Shown here: positions 1 through 8,096 of the stretch, in pieces
Layout of the letters: each line of letters opens with the position of its first letter
How positions within the stretch are numbered: the first letter of the stretch is position 1
From: Bdellovibrio sp.
Lineage (GTDB): Bacteria > Bdellovibrionota > Bacteriovoracia > Bacteriovoracales > Bacteriovoracaceae
Assembly: GCA_016187935.1 (NCBI GenBank)
Contig: JACPIU010000009.1
Coordinates: 1-64,000 of the forward strand
Length of the DNA stretch: 64,000 nt
Direction of reading: 5' to 3'
The notes under the pieces: generated by a model
What the model saw: only the letters and a program-made list of their open reading frames with translations
What the model was told of the DNA's origin: nothing
Databases searched by the model: none
Program-made: the position numbers and the translations under genes

Positions 1-265
1 ATATTAAATTAGGGCAGCCATGGTTCATTCCCTTTGATATGCAAAATGAGAATTGAATCCCATTGCATAACAGCTTGAAATTATTATTTGATAAAAAAAT
101 GACAAATCAAAAGTTCGCTGCTTTCAACAAAACCTACCCCATTATTGTGGGCCAGTTTTAATGGTTTATGGCACCATATTGTCCAGAAGTGTCGTGGAAC
201 TTTGTTCTTAAAATCCTGTAATGACTCAGTTTAATAAAGCAGATGCAAATGGTCGATAAGTCGCT
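1..265. other. Upstream non-coding stretch
   Basis: This AT-rich stretch lies before the first gene. I see no convincing open frame, RNA gene or terminator in it. It presumably carries the promoter of the exported protein starting at 266, but no clear -35/-10 pair stands out and there is no strong Shine-Dalgarno before that ATG. Confidence 0.4.
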
Positions 266-2473
266 ATGGTGAAATATCCGTTTTTGCCCCTGTTTTTGCT
301 TGGATTGACCACAATATCCCAGAGTTGGTCAGAAACATGTCGGGCATTGATGTTTAATGGTGCTCCCACCTCCTCCTGTGCTGCCGGATTAAACGATAGC
401 TCTTATGAAATGGACCTTCTTCGTTATGCCTCGACTTTGCCCGCCGGTTGTCAGGGAACCAAATTATCGGGCAATAGTGGTCGCTTTAGCTGCCTCCGAA
501 GTGAGGAAGTGACACGCGAAGGGTTCAATCCAACGGCACGACCCGACGGTGCTGCCACTATCAACAATTTTGAGACCAACTTTCAGAACAGTTTAATCGA
601 TGCTAGTTCTACAGGTGATTCCTTTCAGCTTTATATGACAGATCATGGTAGTAAGGCGCGCGGAGGCGATTTTAGTGTTTCGGCCTTTAATCCTAATGCC
701 GCAACAGACCCATCGAATCCCAGTAATATGAGTTATTCTCATATGGCGAATATCATCAGAGGTAACAACGGATTATCGATTCGTACCAACGCCGATGGCA
801 CTACGGAAATGAGAAATGATGACATCATTCGGCGTCAAGCCAATGTCCACGCGGTTCTTGATCATTGTAATAGTGGTGGAGGACTTTCTCTTTTGATGAA
901 AGCAGGAATTGATAGTGTAGGTTCCACTGTTTGCGGTGTGGCTGCGGCAGATGCTGATGACTGGAGCTATACCTCAATTACTTTGAGCAAGCTACGGGCC
1001 GACTTTTTTAGAGAATTTGGCCGAGCTCCAAGCGATGGAGAGCTTCATCGCATGGCCACGCGTCATGCTTGTTATCCTTCTGTTCCTCAACTTTCTTCTG
1101 ATCTCTATTTACAGAATGTGGTGTTTAGTTCCAATCCTTATCTCGAAGAATCAGATGGTACAGATATGACAATTCCGATGACTGGAACAGATCCCATCAT
1201 AGGTAGAAATAACACGATGAGAGGAATGTGTCTTGCTCAGGGGTTGAACTTGCCAGAAGTTCCTTTTGGTATCAGCACCATTTTTCGTTCTGTCGCAGAT
1301 GAGGGCAATCGTAAGTTCCTAGAAGAGAGAGTCAAGGCCATGAGTGATGATTTGAAGAAAACGCTGGCGGAGGCCGGAGGGGAGAAGAACTTTTCAAGTT
1401 GTGGGGCCTTGGGCCTATCAACTTTACAATGTTATATGGGCAAGATGGACTCAAGTTTGGCAAGCATGCAAGACCACCTGGATGCCTTGGAACTCAAGCA
1501 TAAGATAGAACTCAATAAATCTTTGGCCAAAGAGTTGGGAGTGACCATTCCCACGACTCTTAAACAACAACTCAATTCCAGTGATCTTGATACAAAAAAC
1601 AATGCCGCCGATAAATTGGCCGGACTGGTCGAGGCCGCCAAGGATAAGTTGTTAAACTTGGAGTCTCGCTCGGCCAAAGTTATTCATCATTTATGTGAAT
1701 CTGAAGATGGCCGATGTCAACCTAGAGAGCAAACATTGAATGAAGAGGTTGAAAATACTTTGAAAAATGAGTTGTTGGAACGTGCCCGTCAGACTTCATC
1801 CTACAAGCAAGAAGCACGAGCAACCAAGATTGCGTGTGACGAGCAGAAAACGCGCTGCGATCGAGTCAGAACCCAGGTCAGAGAACGATGTAAGAGCAGT
1901 TGCGGAAGTTGTCCTACGGGGGGGGAAGTTGACGTAAATTGCCGTAGAGAGAGAAGTAACTGTCAAGTAAGATGCGATTTGTCGCGCGTGGAAGAGTATG
2001 AACAATCTTACGCTGGTTGTGGATTTGTGGTAGAGCCGCTAGGGAGAATAAGATCAGCAGACGCCCGTATGGGGATGGGATATAGCATCCCTAGTTGTGA
2101 CGGTGCGGTTTCTAAATGCTCTTGCCAACAACAACGTATGGCCTTCGAAGAACGACAACAGGCCCGGCTCATGCTCTATCATGATCGCTCAGAGGCGCCA
2201 GAAAAAATCCGTTCACTTTTGGACAAACAGCGAGAATTGCAATTTGCCCAGTGGAATAAGGAAGGTGCCTATAAATCTAAATTCAAAAACCTGCGCCGGG
2301 CGAAATCAGGCGCCGCTGCTCTTGCAAATCTATTTAAATTATTAAAACAGGGAAGGCCTCATCAAATTAGGTCGTATTCCGAACTATTGGCCTGTGAACG
2401 GGAAGGAATTCCTGAGGGTGAAGAAGCACGAACTTCTGGCTTAACCCCCTCACGCGTGCAAGATTGCCGATGA
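266..2473 (+). CDS. Exported caspase/legumain-like (clan CD) peptidase-like protein
   Basis: This is a 735-residue protein with a clear N-terminal signal peptide of about 22 residues ending near SWSE, so it is probably exported. Residues about 95-215 look like a clan CD cysteine peptidase core: a hydrophobic strand followed by DHGS with His127, then a second strand followed by LDHCNSGG with Cys201. This is the His-Gly...Cys dyad order of legumains, caspases and metacaspases. A region from about 345 to 500 is Lys/Glu-rich and probably helical. It is followed by a Cys-rich segment (about 525-610) that could form disulfides in the periplasm, and a basic C-terminal tail. The gene stands alone with no close partner on its strand. 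The peptidase call rests only on the dyad motifs; the substrate is unknown and the helical and Cys-rich parts match nothing I recognise. Confidence 0.6.
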   Translation: MVKYPFLPLFLLGLTTISQSWSETCRALMFNGAPTSSCAAGLNDSSYEMDLLRYASTLPAGCQGTKLSGNSGRFSCLRSEEVTREGFNPTARPDGAATINNFETNFQNSLIDASSTGDSFQLYMTDHGSKARGGDFSVSAFNPNAATDPSNPSNMSYSHMANIIRGNNGLSIRTNADGTTEMRNDDIIRRQANVHAVLDHCNSGGGLSLLMKAGIDSVGSTVCGVAAADADDWSYTSITLSKLRADFFREFGRAPSDGELHRMATRHACYPSVPQLSSDLYLQNVVFSSNPYLEESDGTDMTIPMTGTDPIIGRNNTMRGMCLAQGLNLPEVPFGISTIFRSVADEGNRKFLEERVKAMSDDLKKTLAEAGGEKNFSSCGALGLSTLQCYMGKMDSSLASMQDHLDALELKHKIELNKSLAKELGVTIPTTLKQQLNSSDLDTKNNAADKLAGLVEAAKDKLLNLESRSAKVIHHLCESEDGRCQPREQTLNEEVENTLKNELLERARQTSSYKQEARATKIACDEQKTRCDRVRTQVRERCKSSCGSCPTGGEVDVNCRRERSNCQVRCDLSRVEEYEQSYAGCGFVVEPLGRIRSADARMGMGYSIPSCDGAVSKCSCQQQRMAFEERQQARLMLYHDRSEAPEKIRSLLDKQRELQFAQWNKEGAYKSKFKNLRRAKSGAAALANLFKLLKQGRPHQIRSYSELLACEREGIPEGEEARTSGLTPSRVQDCR

Positions 2474-2569
2474 AAAAGTTACCCCCTTTAAGGGTAGAAT
2501 TAAGACCTTTTTTTTGACTAGAATATTAGACTAGGGGAGAATGGGGGGAGAAATCTGCCATTGAACTTT

Positions 2570-2593
2570 GGTCGAAGACAAGCGAAGCTAAAT
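2570..2593 (+). repeat. 24-bp dispersed repeat, copy 1
   Basis: This segment, beginning GGTCGAAGAC and ending GCTAAAT, matches 58638-58661 at 22 of 24 positions in the same orientation. It ends on the first bases of the upstream ATG of the GC-rich secreted-protein gene, and so sits at the border of a compositionally different segment. Its nature is unknown; an attachment or terminal-repeat role is possible. Confidence 0.5.
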
Positions 2594-3521
2594 GTCTCAG
2601 GATTTTATGTGTAAAACACGAACGCTTATATTGCTTGCCTTCGCATTGCTGCAAACTCAGGCCTGGAGTGACTCACGCTCTGTAGACTCTGTAGACGCGG
2701 CCCCTGGATTTACCATAGCTCAGATCGCCGAGTGGCGGGAGCAGGTGGAACACTGCCTGCGTTTTGCCAACAAGTCCCTGCCTGCCTCGGTTCGGCCCGT
2801 GCAATGGCGACTGAAGCTCAGGCTCAGCAATCCTGAAGCGGTAGTACCGGGAGGAAGCGCGGGGCTTGACGAGATTCATTTCTCTGGCCTACCGGAACAG
2901 ACTACCGCCTGCCATGAAGTCTTTCATGTCGTTTGGGCGCGTCTTTCCACCTCGAGGGCCAGCGGTGGTTTTCAGCTCATGAAGCCACGCCCTTTCACGA
3001 GTGATGGCAAAACAACCGAGCTCTTCGAGTCCGCTCCGCAACTTTTTGCTGTCCTGGCCTCTGAAGAATGCCTTCTCGGCGGCCCGCGCACCCCGGCGCC
3101 GTTTCAGTACGATCACTGCGCGCCGGTCCGCCGAGCTGAGCTCCCAAGCGCGTATGAGCGTTATCTGTCCATGCGTGATTTCGTGGCCGGCAACGGTGAT
3201 CCCACGGGTTCGCTCGCGCATTTTGAGCGGGTCCTCGCATCGGCCTCCAAAAACCGGCCGAGCGCCTACGATGCAAGTCGCCCCGCTGGTTCTGCACTTA
3301 AAACGGCTGCAACCCGATGCGGAAAAGAGTTTCTCGCGGCCCAGCTCGTAGAGGCGCTCATCGCGGAGAGCCATGCTGCCGGGCCGGGAAGGCCATCCTT
3401 CGACGACACAGACCAATTGGCGCGAGCTCTCTACGGCCGAATCGAGCGGGCGGATATCTCGCGGGGCAATGCCTGTGCTCGGGCCCTTCGGGAAGCTTTG
3501 GCGCGCGCTGGAATTGAGTGA
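2592..3521 (+). CDS. Secreted HExxH-containing protein, GC-rich gene
   Basis: This is a protein of up to 309 residues with an N-terminal hydrophobic segment (LILLAFALLQTQAWS) that looks like a signal peptide. The ATG at 2592 overlaps a dispersed repeat, so the ATG at 2607 is an equally good start. Residues 108-112 form HEVFH after a Thr-Ala-Cys, a HExxH zinc-peptidase motif. A third ligand is not obvious, so catalytic activity is uncertain. The gene stands out in composition: 3181-3240, which I counted, is 65% G+C, and the other frames are open for long stretches, as in GC-rich DNA. That differs sharply from the neighbours and suggests acquisition from another genome. I do not recognise the family beyond the zinc motif. 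Confidence 0.6.
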   Translation: MSQDFMCKTRTLILLAFALLQTQAWSDSRSVDSVDAAPGFTIAQIAEWREQVEHCLRFANKSLPASVRPVQWRLKLRLSNPEAVVPGGSAGLDEIHFSGLPEQTTACHEVFHVVWARLSTSRASGGFQLMKPRPFTSDGKTTELFESAPQLFAVLASEECLLGGPRTPAPFQYDHCAPVRRAELPSAYERYLSMRDFVAGNGDPTGSLAHFERVLASASKNRPSAYDASRPAGSALKTAATRCGKEFLAAQLVEALIAESHAAGPGRPSFDDTDQLARALYGRIERADISRGNACARALREALARAGIE

Positions 3522-3606
3522 ACAAAAAGCTCAGCTCGTGAAGTACGCAACACCACTTTGGTTTTTTTTTCGATTGTAACTAGTTCTAGAACAGACGAAT
3601 GCTCAC

Positions 3607-4547
3607 TTAATCGAGGGAGCACAACGCAATTGTCATAATCATAAGCCTATCGAAATTGTCCTGATCCTGTTCATCCGAAATTTGCAGTCCGAAATCGCTG
3701 GTGGCATCAATCAATATCTTTTTTAATTTTTGAACTTGCTTTAAATTGGAAGTAAACACGAGGTGTGAGAAAAAATTCTGCGGGGCCTGAAGCTCTCCCT
3801 TTTCAAGCACCTGGTTGATGAGAGAAAAATAGCGCACATATCGCCGCGACATCTGTTCAATATTGGCATTGATTCTGAAGATATCATATTTATTCATCCG
3901 AAAAGTTGAACCAACCCTGTGAATGGTATCACTGCGAACTAGTCCTTGGAGAATTTCTTTTTCTTCTGCCAATGTCAGCCCGAATTGTTTGGCGAAATAT
4001 CCTTCGAGACATTCTTTCTTGGCCTTAAATTTTGTGGTGTGAATAGTGTTTAAGATGAGGCTTACCTCGGGGTATTTGTAAGTAATTTCCTCGCGAATTT
4101 TGAGTTTAGTGATGACTCCCTGTAAACTCGGAATATTCTCCGCACCAGTTAGACCGTCTATTAATTTGATGAACTGACCGGCGTGATAGTGCAATATAAA
4201 AAACATTTGCTCTAGAGTTGGATGGGCCTGCTCTGACAGCCATTTTGAAATCGATTTTCGTGGCAATTGATATCTTTTGCTAAATTTGTCGATGGCCATA
4301 TTCCCGATGAGCGCATGCACCACATTTTGGGAAAGCAAGGTCCCTTGATTTTCATCGGCGAGGGGATGTGGCAAAATTCACAAAACTGGACAAACTCAGG
4401 CCAGTCAATTTTAGTAACTCCTCGCTCCCAGCGATAAAGCTGATTAAAGGAAAAACCAAATGATCTGTTCAATGTTTCCTGCGAGCGTCTCCCTCGCAGT
4501 GCTTTAAGAAGTTCCTTGATGACTTTTTTGAAATTTATTTTGTCCAT
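3607..4547 (-). pseudogene. HTH transcriptional regulator of DUF4423-like type, split by a frameshift
   Basis: Two overlapping frames together make one regulator. The upstream frame starts with ATG at 4547 and encodes a helix-turn-helix (SQETLNRSFGFSFNQLYRWE). The second frame covers 4374 down to 3607 and carries a further HTH-like stretch (SKRYQLPRKSISKWLSE) and a helical C-terminal domain of about 170 residues. The second frame has no start of its own beyond a TTG that directly follows an in-frame TGA. The first frame continues with unlikely Cys/Trp-rich sequence after about 4375. The crossover lies at a run of four T (minus strand, about 4372-4378), so loss of one T would explain it. The layout resembles DUF4423/TIGR02147-type regulators that I associate with Bdellovibrionota; that is recall, not a search. 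It could be a true frameshift, a sequencing error or, less likely, recoding. Confidence 0.6.
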
Positions 4548-4624
4548 AGAGAAGTAGTTCTAACCTGATAATAGTATTTTACCAGATGGCAAAAATATTG
4601 ATAGATGAGAAATTGTTTCTGGAG

Positions 4625-5620
4625 CTATTTACTCATAGCACTAATAATGCTTTTTAACTCATTTTCCTCTAAAGGGACAGTAAACTCTTTGGTGAAGGTG
4701 TATTCTATATCTGGTGTTACCCCGATCCCTTCAAGAACTTCACCATTAGCTGACTCCATCGTAATAAACGGCAAACATAGTCTGTATTTTTCTCCGCAAT
4801 CAAAATCATCACGTGCACCAATAACCTTACCAGCGGATATTTTTCCTAATATTTTTCCACGTTCATATTCTTTGAGGGCCTGTACAAAAACCTCCCCGCA
4901 GGAATAATTATGTTGATCGCTAAGGATGATTAGAGGATTAGTGTAGTGAGGGATCACATTTTTGTGAGTGTGCCATACAGAAAATTGATGTTTTTGACTT
5001 ATCCCTACGTCAAGCTTGTTTCCATCATTCCCTTCTTCGGGAAACGGGAAAATTACTGATGCTTTTTTTTCTTCTTTCCATTTTGCTTGTTTCTCAATCA
5101 AATATGGCTGATCTCCCCCGATAAAAGGCCCTAGCAAGTGTCCAATTGCGCTAGAGGAACCGCCGCTATTTAATCGTAAATCCATCACAATAATTTGCTT
5201 GTCATCGCTTAATGTCGAGAGCGCATCGCAGATCGGCCTCATTGAAAATAGGGGATAGGTGAAAGTTGGAATTTTCAAATACAAACAGCCATCATATTTC
5301 GCGAAATAAAATTTATAATAGTCAGGTATATTTTCACCGGATAGCAATGATTCAATTTTCTCTGACTCATGGGGGGTAATCAACATAGTATGACTTAGTT
5401 TTAATTCATCTTTTAAAAGCGTGGTGAGAATTTTATTGAATGAGGCGATGTCTTTTGTTTGTCCAATCTTTTTTGTATATTCCTTCCTAATTGCAGGCCA
5501 TTTTGCGTTTATAAAGACCCTATCGATATATGCATTTTCGATGTGCCTACAGGCATTGTTAAAGATATCAATGTAATTAGTCACTTCTTCTGTCCAAATG
5601 AAATGTTGGTAACTGTACAA
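4625..5620 (-). CDS. S41-family peptidase (C-terminal processing protease-like), possibly 5'-truncated
   Basis: This is a 331-residue protein resembling tail-specific/C-terminal processing proteases. It has the DLRLNSGG strand-loop of the S41 core (about residues 148-155), the NYSCGEVFVQALKE helix that carries the family's nucleophilic Ser region, the following GKISAGKV segment where the catalytic Lys is expected, and the closing LEGIGVTPDIEY. No PDZ domain is visible between the N-terminal helices and the core. The only possible start is a TTG at 5620 just after an in-frame TAA, with no Shine-Dalgarno and no signal peptide. Most relatives are exported, so the gene may have lost its 5' end. 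A decayed transposase begins 28 bp upstream, a plausible cause. It is either a cytoplasmic S41 protein or a truncated one. Confidence 0.7.
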   Translation of the reverse strand: MYSYQHFIWTEEVTNYIDIFNNACRHIENAYIDRVFINAKWPAIRKEYTKKIGQTKDIASFNKILTTLLKDELKLSHTMLITPHESEKIESLLSGENIPDYYKFYFAKYDGCLYLKIPTFTYPLFSMRPICDALSTLSDDKQIIVMDLRLNSGGSSSAIGHLLGPFIGGDQPYLIEKQAKWKEEKKASVIFPFPEEGNDGNKLDVGISQKHQFSVWHTHKNVIPHYTNPLIILSDQHNYSCGEVFVQALKEYERGKILGKISAGKVIGARDDFDCGEKYRLCLPFITMESANGEVLEGIGVTPDIEYTFTKEFTVPLEENELKSIISAMSK

Positions 5621-5647
5621 AAATTATATCTAGATTGATTTTAAAAG

Positions 5648-5995
5648 TCAGTATGAAGGAGTTTTTGGTGGGGCATACTTTCTAACGTATTTACTATCTA
5701 CAAGAGTTTTGGCCTGAAGCTTGAGTTGCAGAGTAAAAAAATTAAGAAGCGGGTTTTAATAATCAATGTAGATCTCGTTCATGTACTTAATGAGTTCTTC
5801 ACGGTTATAGCGTTCATATCCAAAGAATTCTCTGACGTGGGTAAAATTTTTCTGCTCGACATGGCAGTTGTCATTTTGAAATGTTCTGGAGGCCCTTACT
5901 GTATAATAGGCCCAAAACCAGGGGGCCTGATAATAGTTAGGCCATACATCAAAAGCGTCCACCATCTGCCCATTAGATGCCAAAGGCGTAGCGTT
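5648..5995 (-). pseudogene. Decayed DDE/integrase-type transposase, C-terminal part
   Basis: Reading the minus strand from 5995, the frame encodes NDNCHVEQKNFTHVREFFGY followed by RYNREELIKYMNEIY, which resembles the C-terminal end of integrase-core transposases of insertion sequences. The frame hits TAA at 5756-5758 but continues in phase to 5648 with a basic tail (KYVRKYAPPKTPSY) also typical of those transposases. That indicates a single nonsense mutation in an old gene. The N-terminal DDE core is missing, the start is absent and no terminal repeats were found. It is a relic of an insertion sequence and probably marks a past rearrangement next to the S41 peptidase gene. Confidence 0.6.
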
Positions 5996-6118
5996 CTAAA
6001 TGAAAAATGCTAGCGTCTGAGTACTTTCTAGAACGTACTGAATTTCTAGGCCCATGATGATGCCCAACAGACAAAATTAGGTAGCGTTTTTAATGAGTCA
6101 TATCGGGTTCCGTTCACC

Positions 6119-6150
6119 GTCTACCCTATAATTGCCATTATAGGGTAGAC
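6119..6150. promoter_or_regulatory. Perfect 14-bp inverted repeat directly before the arginine-deiminase-like gene
   Basis: GTCTACCCTATAAT (6119-6132) and its exact complement ATTATAGGGTAGAC (6137-6150) are separated by four bases. The second arm ends one base before the ATG at 6152. In RNA it would form a 14-bp hairpin that buries any ribosome-binding site of that ATG; in DNA it is a good operator for a dimeric regulator. There is no T-tract, so a simple terminator is unlikely. Confidence 0.7.
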
Positions 6151-6151
6151 A

Positions 6152-7861
6152 ATGTTTGATGCCCTTAAAAATGCCGATAAGAACATCATGATTTTGCGTT
6201 TTACCCTTGGCACGTTCCTTATTTGCTTAAGCTCTTCATCCTTCTGCCAATTAACTGACTGGTGGCCATTTCCTACTCGAACTTGTGAAGCGAGAACATC
6301 CTCAAGAATTCGTCCAGATATTTCCGTGCAAAATTTGGCCGATCATACCAACCGCTGCGGGGGGCGTTTCTATGAACAGTTCAACCATGCACCACTTAAG
6401 GAGCAGCATTCCTCGAATTACCAATGCCCTCCTGATCAGGGCCTACATTTTCTTGATCCTCGCTTTCCCGCCACAGGAGTGAATGTGAGTTTCGTTCCAC
6501 CCTTCCAAGGGGCCGATGCCCGTTTTGCGGGCAATACTCAATTTATTCGCGATCTGGTAGCGGCCATCAATCGTGCCGGGCCCAGTGTGCAGGTCAATAT
6601 TACGATTCAGCAAGATCAACTGGAAGTAGCGAGGCGGGAACTGGGTGACCAAATCTTAAATAATCCCAAGGTGCGTTTAATTCCTATGAATGCCAGTGTC
6701 AGCATGTGGCAGCAGGATACTTATGAGATGGCCTATCAAAATGGCCATCGCGGGGTCATCGATCTGCGTGTTGATGCCACTCGTGGTGATGATTTACCAA
6801 AGGCCATGGTCGATGCCTGCCAGGGCAATTCGCTCAACTTAATTCCGCCTCCCCCCACCATGGCGAAAGTTTTTGCTCCTAATCCCGGATGCGAAATCCT
6901 GGCCATGCGACTGGTAGGAAGCGCGGAGACGGCCCAGCGCCAATCCTATGCCGATTCCATCAAAAACAAGTATGGCAATGAATTTGGAACCTATGCTCAA
7001 AAGATTGCGGCAAGTGGCGTGCGCAAGATTGATTTGTCCCAGGCGTGTCCTATGGAAGAAACCATTCCTTCCTCTGATTTTGGCGGCAACATTGAACCTT
7101 ACCCTGGCGACTGGGTGCTCATGGGCAACAACATCGATGGAATGAATGATGAGAAAGGCATTGCCCCCTGGATGAAAGAACAGAATGTCGATATCCTCAA
7201 AGTTGAGGCGCGTTTTCTAAAAGTTGGCCATGTGGATGAAATTTATAATGTTGTTCACAACAACGACGCTCCTCCTTGCAATTTCGCCTTCATGTATAAT
7301 TCTCCCGCCAAGGGGCTGGCAAAATTGCAGGCGCGCAAAGATGCAGGTCACGGAAGCGAAAATTTTGGGGATGAGCAGGTGGAATTTCCTCCTCGAACCG
7401 TGCAGGATCGCTTAAGTGATCAGCGATTTCAAATTTACAACAAAGCGATTAACAAAATTGTAGAGCGAGATAAGGAACTTATTTTGAATAAGCTGAAAGC
7501 AAAATCGGGCTGCGCCAATCCCAAAGTAGTGGATTTGCCCTCATTGTACGAACCGGATAGTTTATTCAAGGCCACCTCCGTCAACCTCTCAAGTAGCGTT
7601 GACTCGATCGCCAATTCCTTGGCCGGATATCCCGGGGAATCGGTTTTGCCAAACTTAGTGAATTCCATTTCGGTCAATGGCAGCGTGATTGCTCCAGATC
7701 CGCACTACACACCCTTTAAGGATGAGGCGCAAGCCGCTTTTCAAGCGGGAAATGTCACGCCGGCCTTTGTTGATGACACTGTTTATCACAATGGCTATGG
7801 GGACATTCATTGTGGCACGAATATCATCAGAGACTGCATGTGGATTCCGGATTCCATCTAG
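6152..7861 (+). CDS. Exported protein-arginine deiminase homologue
   Basis: This 569-residue protein has the hallmarks of the C-terminal catalytic domain of protein-arginine deiminases, which turn peptidyl-arginine into citrulline. WQQDTYEM supplies Asp189, FGGNIE is the conserved glycine loop, VGHVDE supplies His360 and Asp362, and DIHCGTN near the C-terminus supplies the nucleophilic Cys554. These are in the same order as Asp350, His471, Asp473 and Cys645 of human PAD4. The N-terminal immunoglobulin-like domains of vertebrate PADs are absent. A hydrophobic stretch (FTLGTFLICLSSSSFC) is a signal peptide. It begins better from the ATG at 6188, which would also free the start from the hairpin at 6119-6150. 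The gene is a single unit. The family is rare in bacteria; substrate and calcium dependence cannot be told from sequence. Confidence 0.8.
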   Translation: MFDALKNADKNIMILRFTLGTFLICLSSSSFCQLTDWWPFPTRTCEARTSSRIRPDISVQNLADHTNRCGGRFYEQFNHAPLKEQHSSNYQCPPDQGLHFLDPRFPATGVNVSFVPPFQGADARFAGNTQFIRDLVAAINRAGPSVQVNITIQQDQLEVARRELGDQILNNPKVRLIPMNASVSMWQQDTYEMAYQNGHRGVIDLRVDATRGDDLPKAMVDACQGNSLNLIPPPPTMAKVFAPNPGCEILAMRLVGSAETAQRQSYADSIKNKYGNEFGTYAQKIAASGVRKIDLSQACPMEETIPSSDFGGNIEPYPGDWVLMGNNIDGMNDEKGIAPWMKEQNVDILKVEARFLKVGHVDEIYNVVHNNDAPPCNFAFMYNSPAKGLAKLQARKDAGHGSENFGDEQVEFPPRTVQDRLSDQRFQIYNKAINKIVERDKELILNKLKAKSGCANPKVVDLPSLYEPDSLFKATSVNLSSSVDSIANSLAGYPGESVLPNLVNSISVNGSVIAPDPHYTPFKDEAQAAFQAGNVTPAFVDDTVYHNGYGDIHCGTNIIRDCMWIPDSI

Positions 7862-8096
7862 TTAAGTGTTCGCGTTTTCGACATCGAATCCTGGGACATG
7901 ACAGAGTCCCCGACTGAATGTTTGTAATTTTATATAATTGCATTATCTAAAAAATTTGTGCCAACTCAACAGCTTGATACTTTGAAAGAATTACATCTAT
8001 CAGTAATCCACTCTTTACGTAGCTGACGGTTTTTGCTAATTGGTTGCTGAAGATTTATTCAATTTGTTTGAAGTTTTATACAAATGGGGGTTGATC

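Noticed and set aside
2889-3416. Long antisense frame within the GC-rich gene
   Set aside because: This is a shadow of a GC-rich coding sequence; it has no start signal and unlikely composition.
4360-4380. Programmed frameshift in the regulator gene
   Set aside because: There is no canonical slippery heptamer (GAATTTTG only) and no obvious downstream stem; mutation or sequencing error is simpler.
7893-7910. GGGAC...GTCCC stem after the deiminase gene
   Set aside because: The five-base stem has an eight-base loop and no T-run, too weak to call a terminator.
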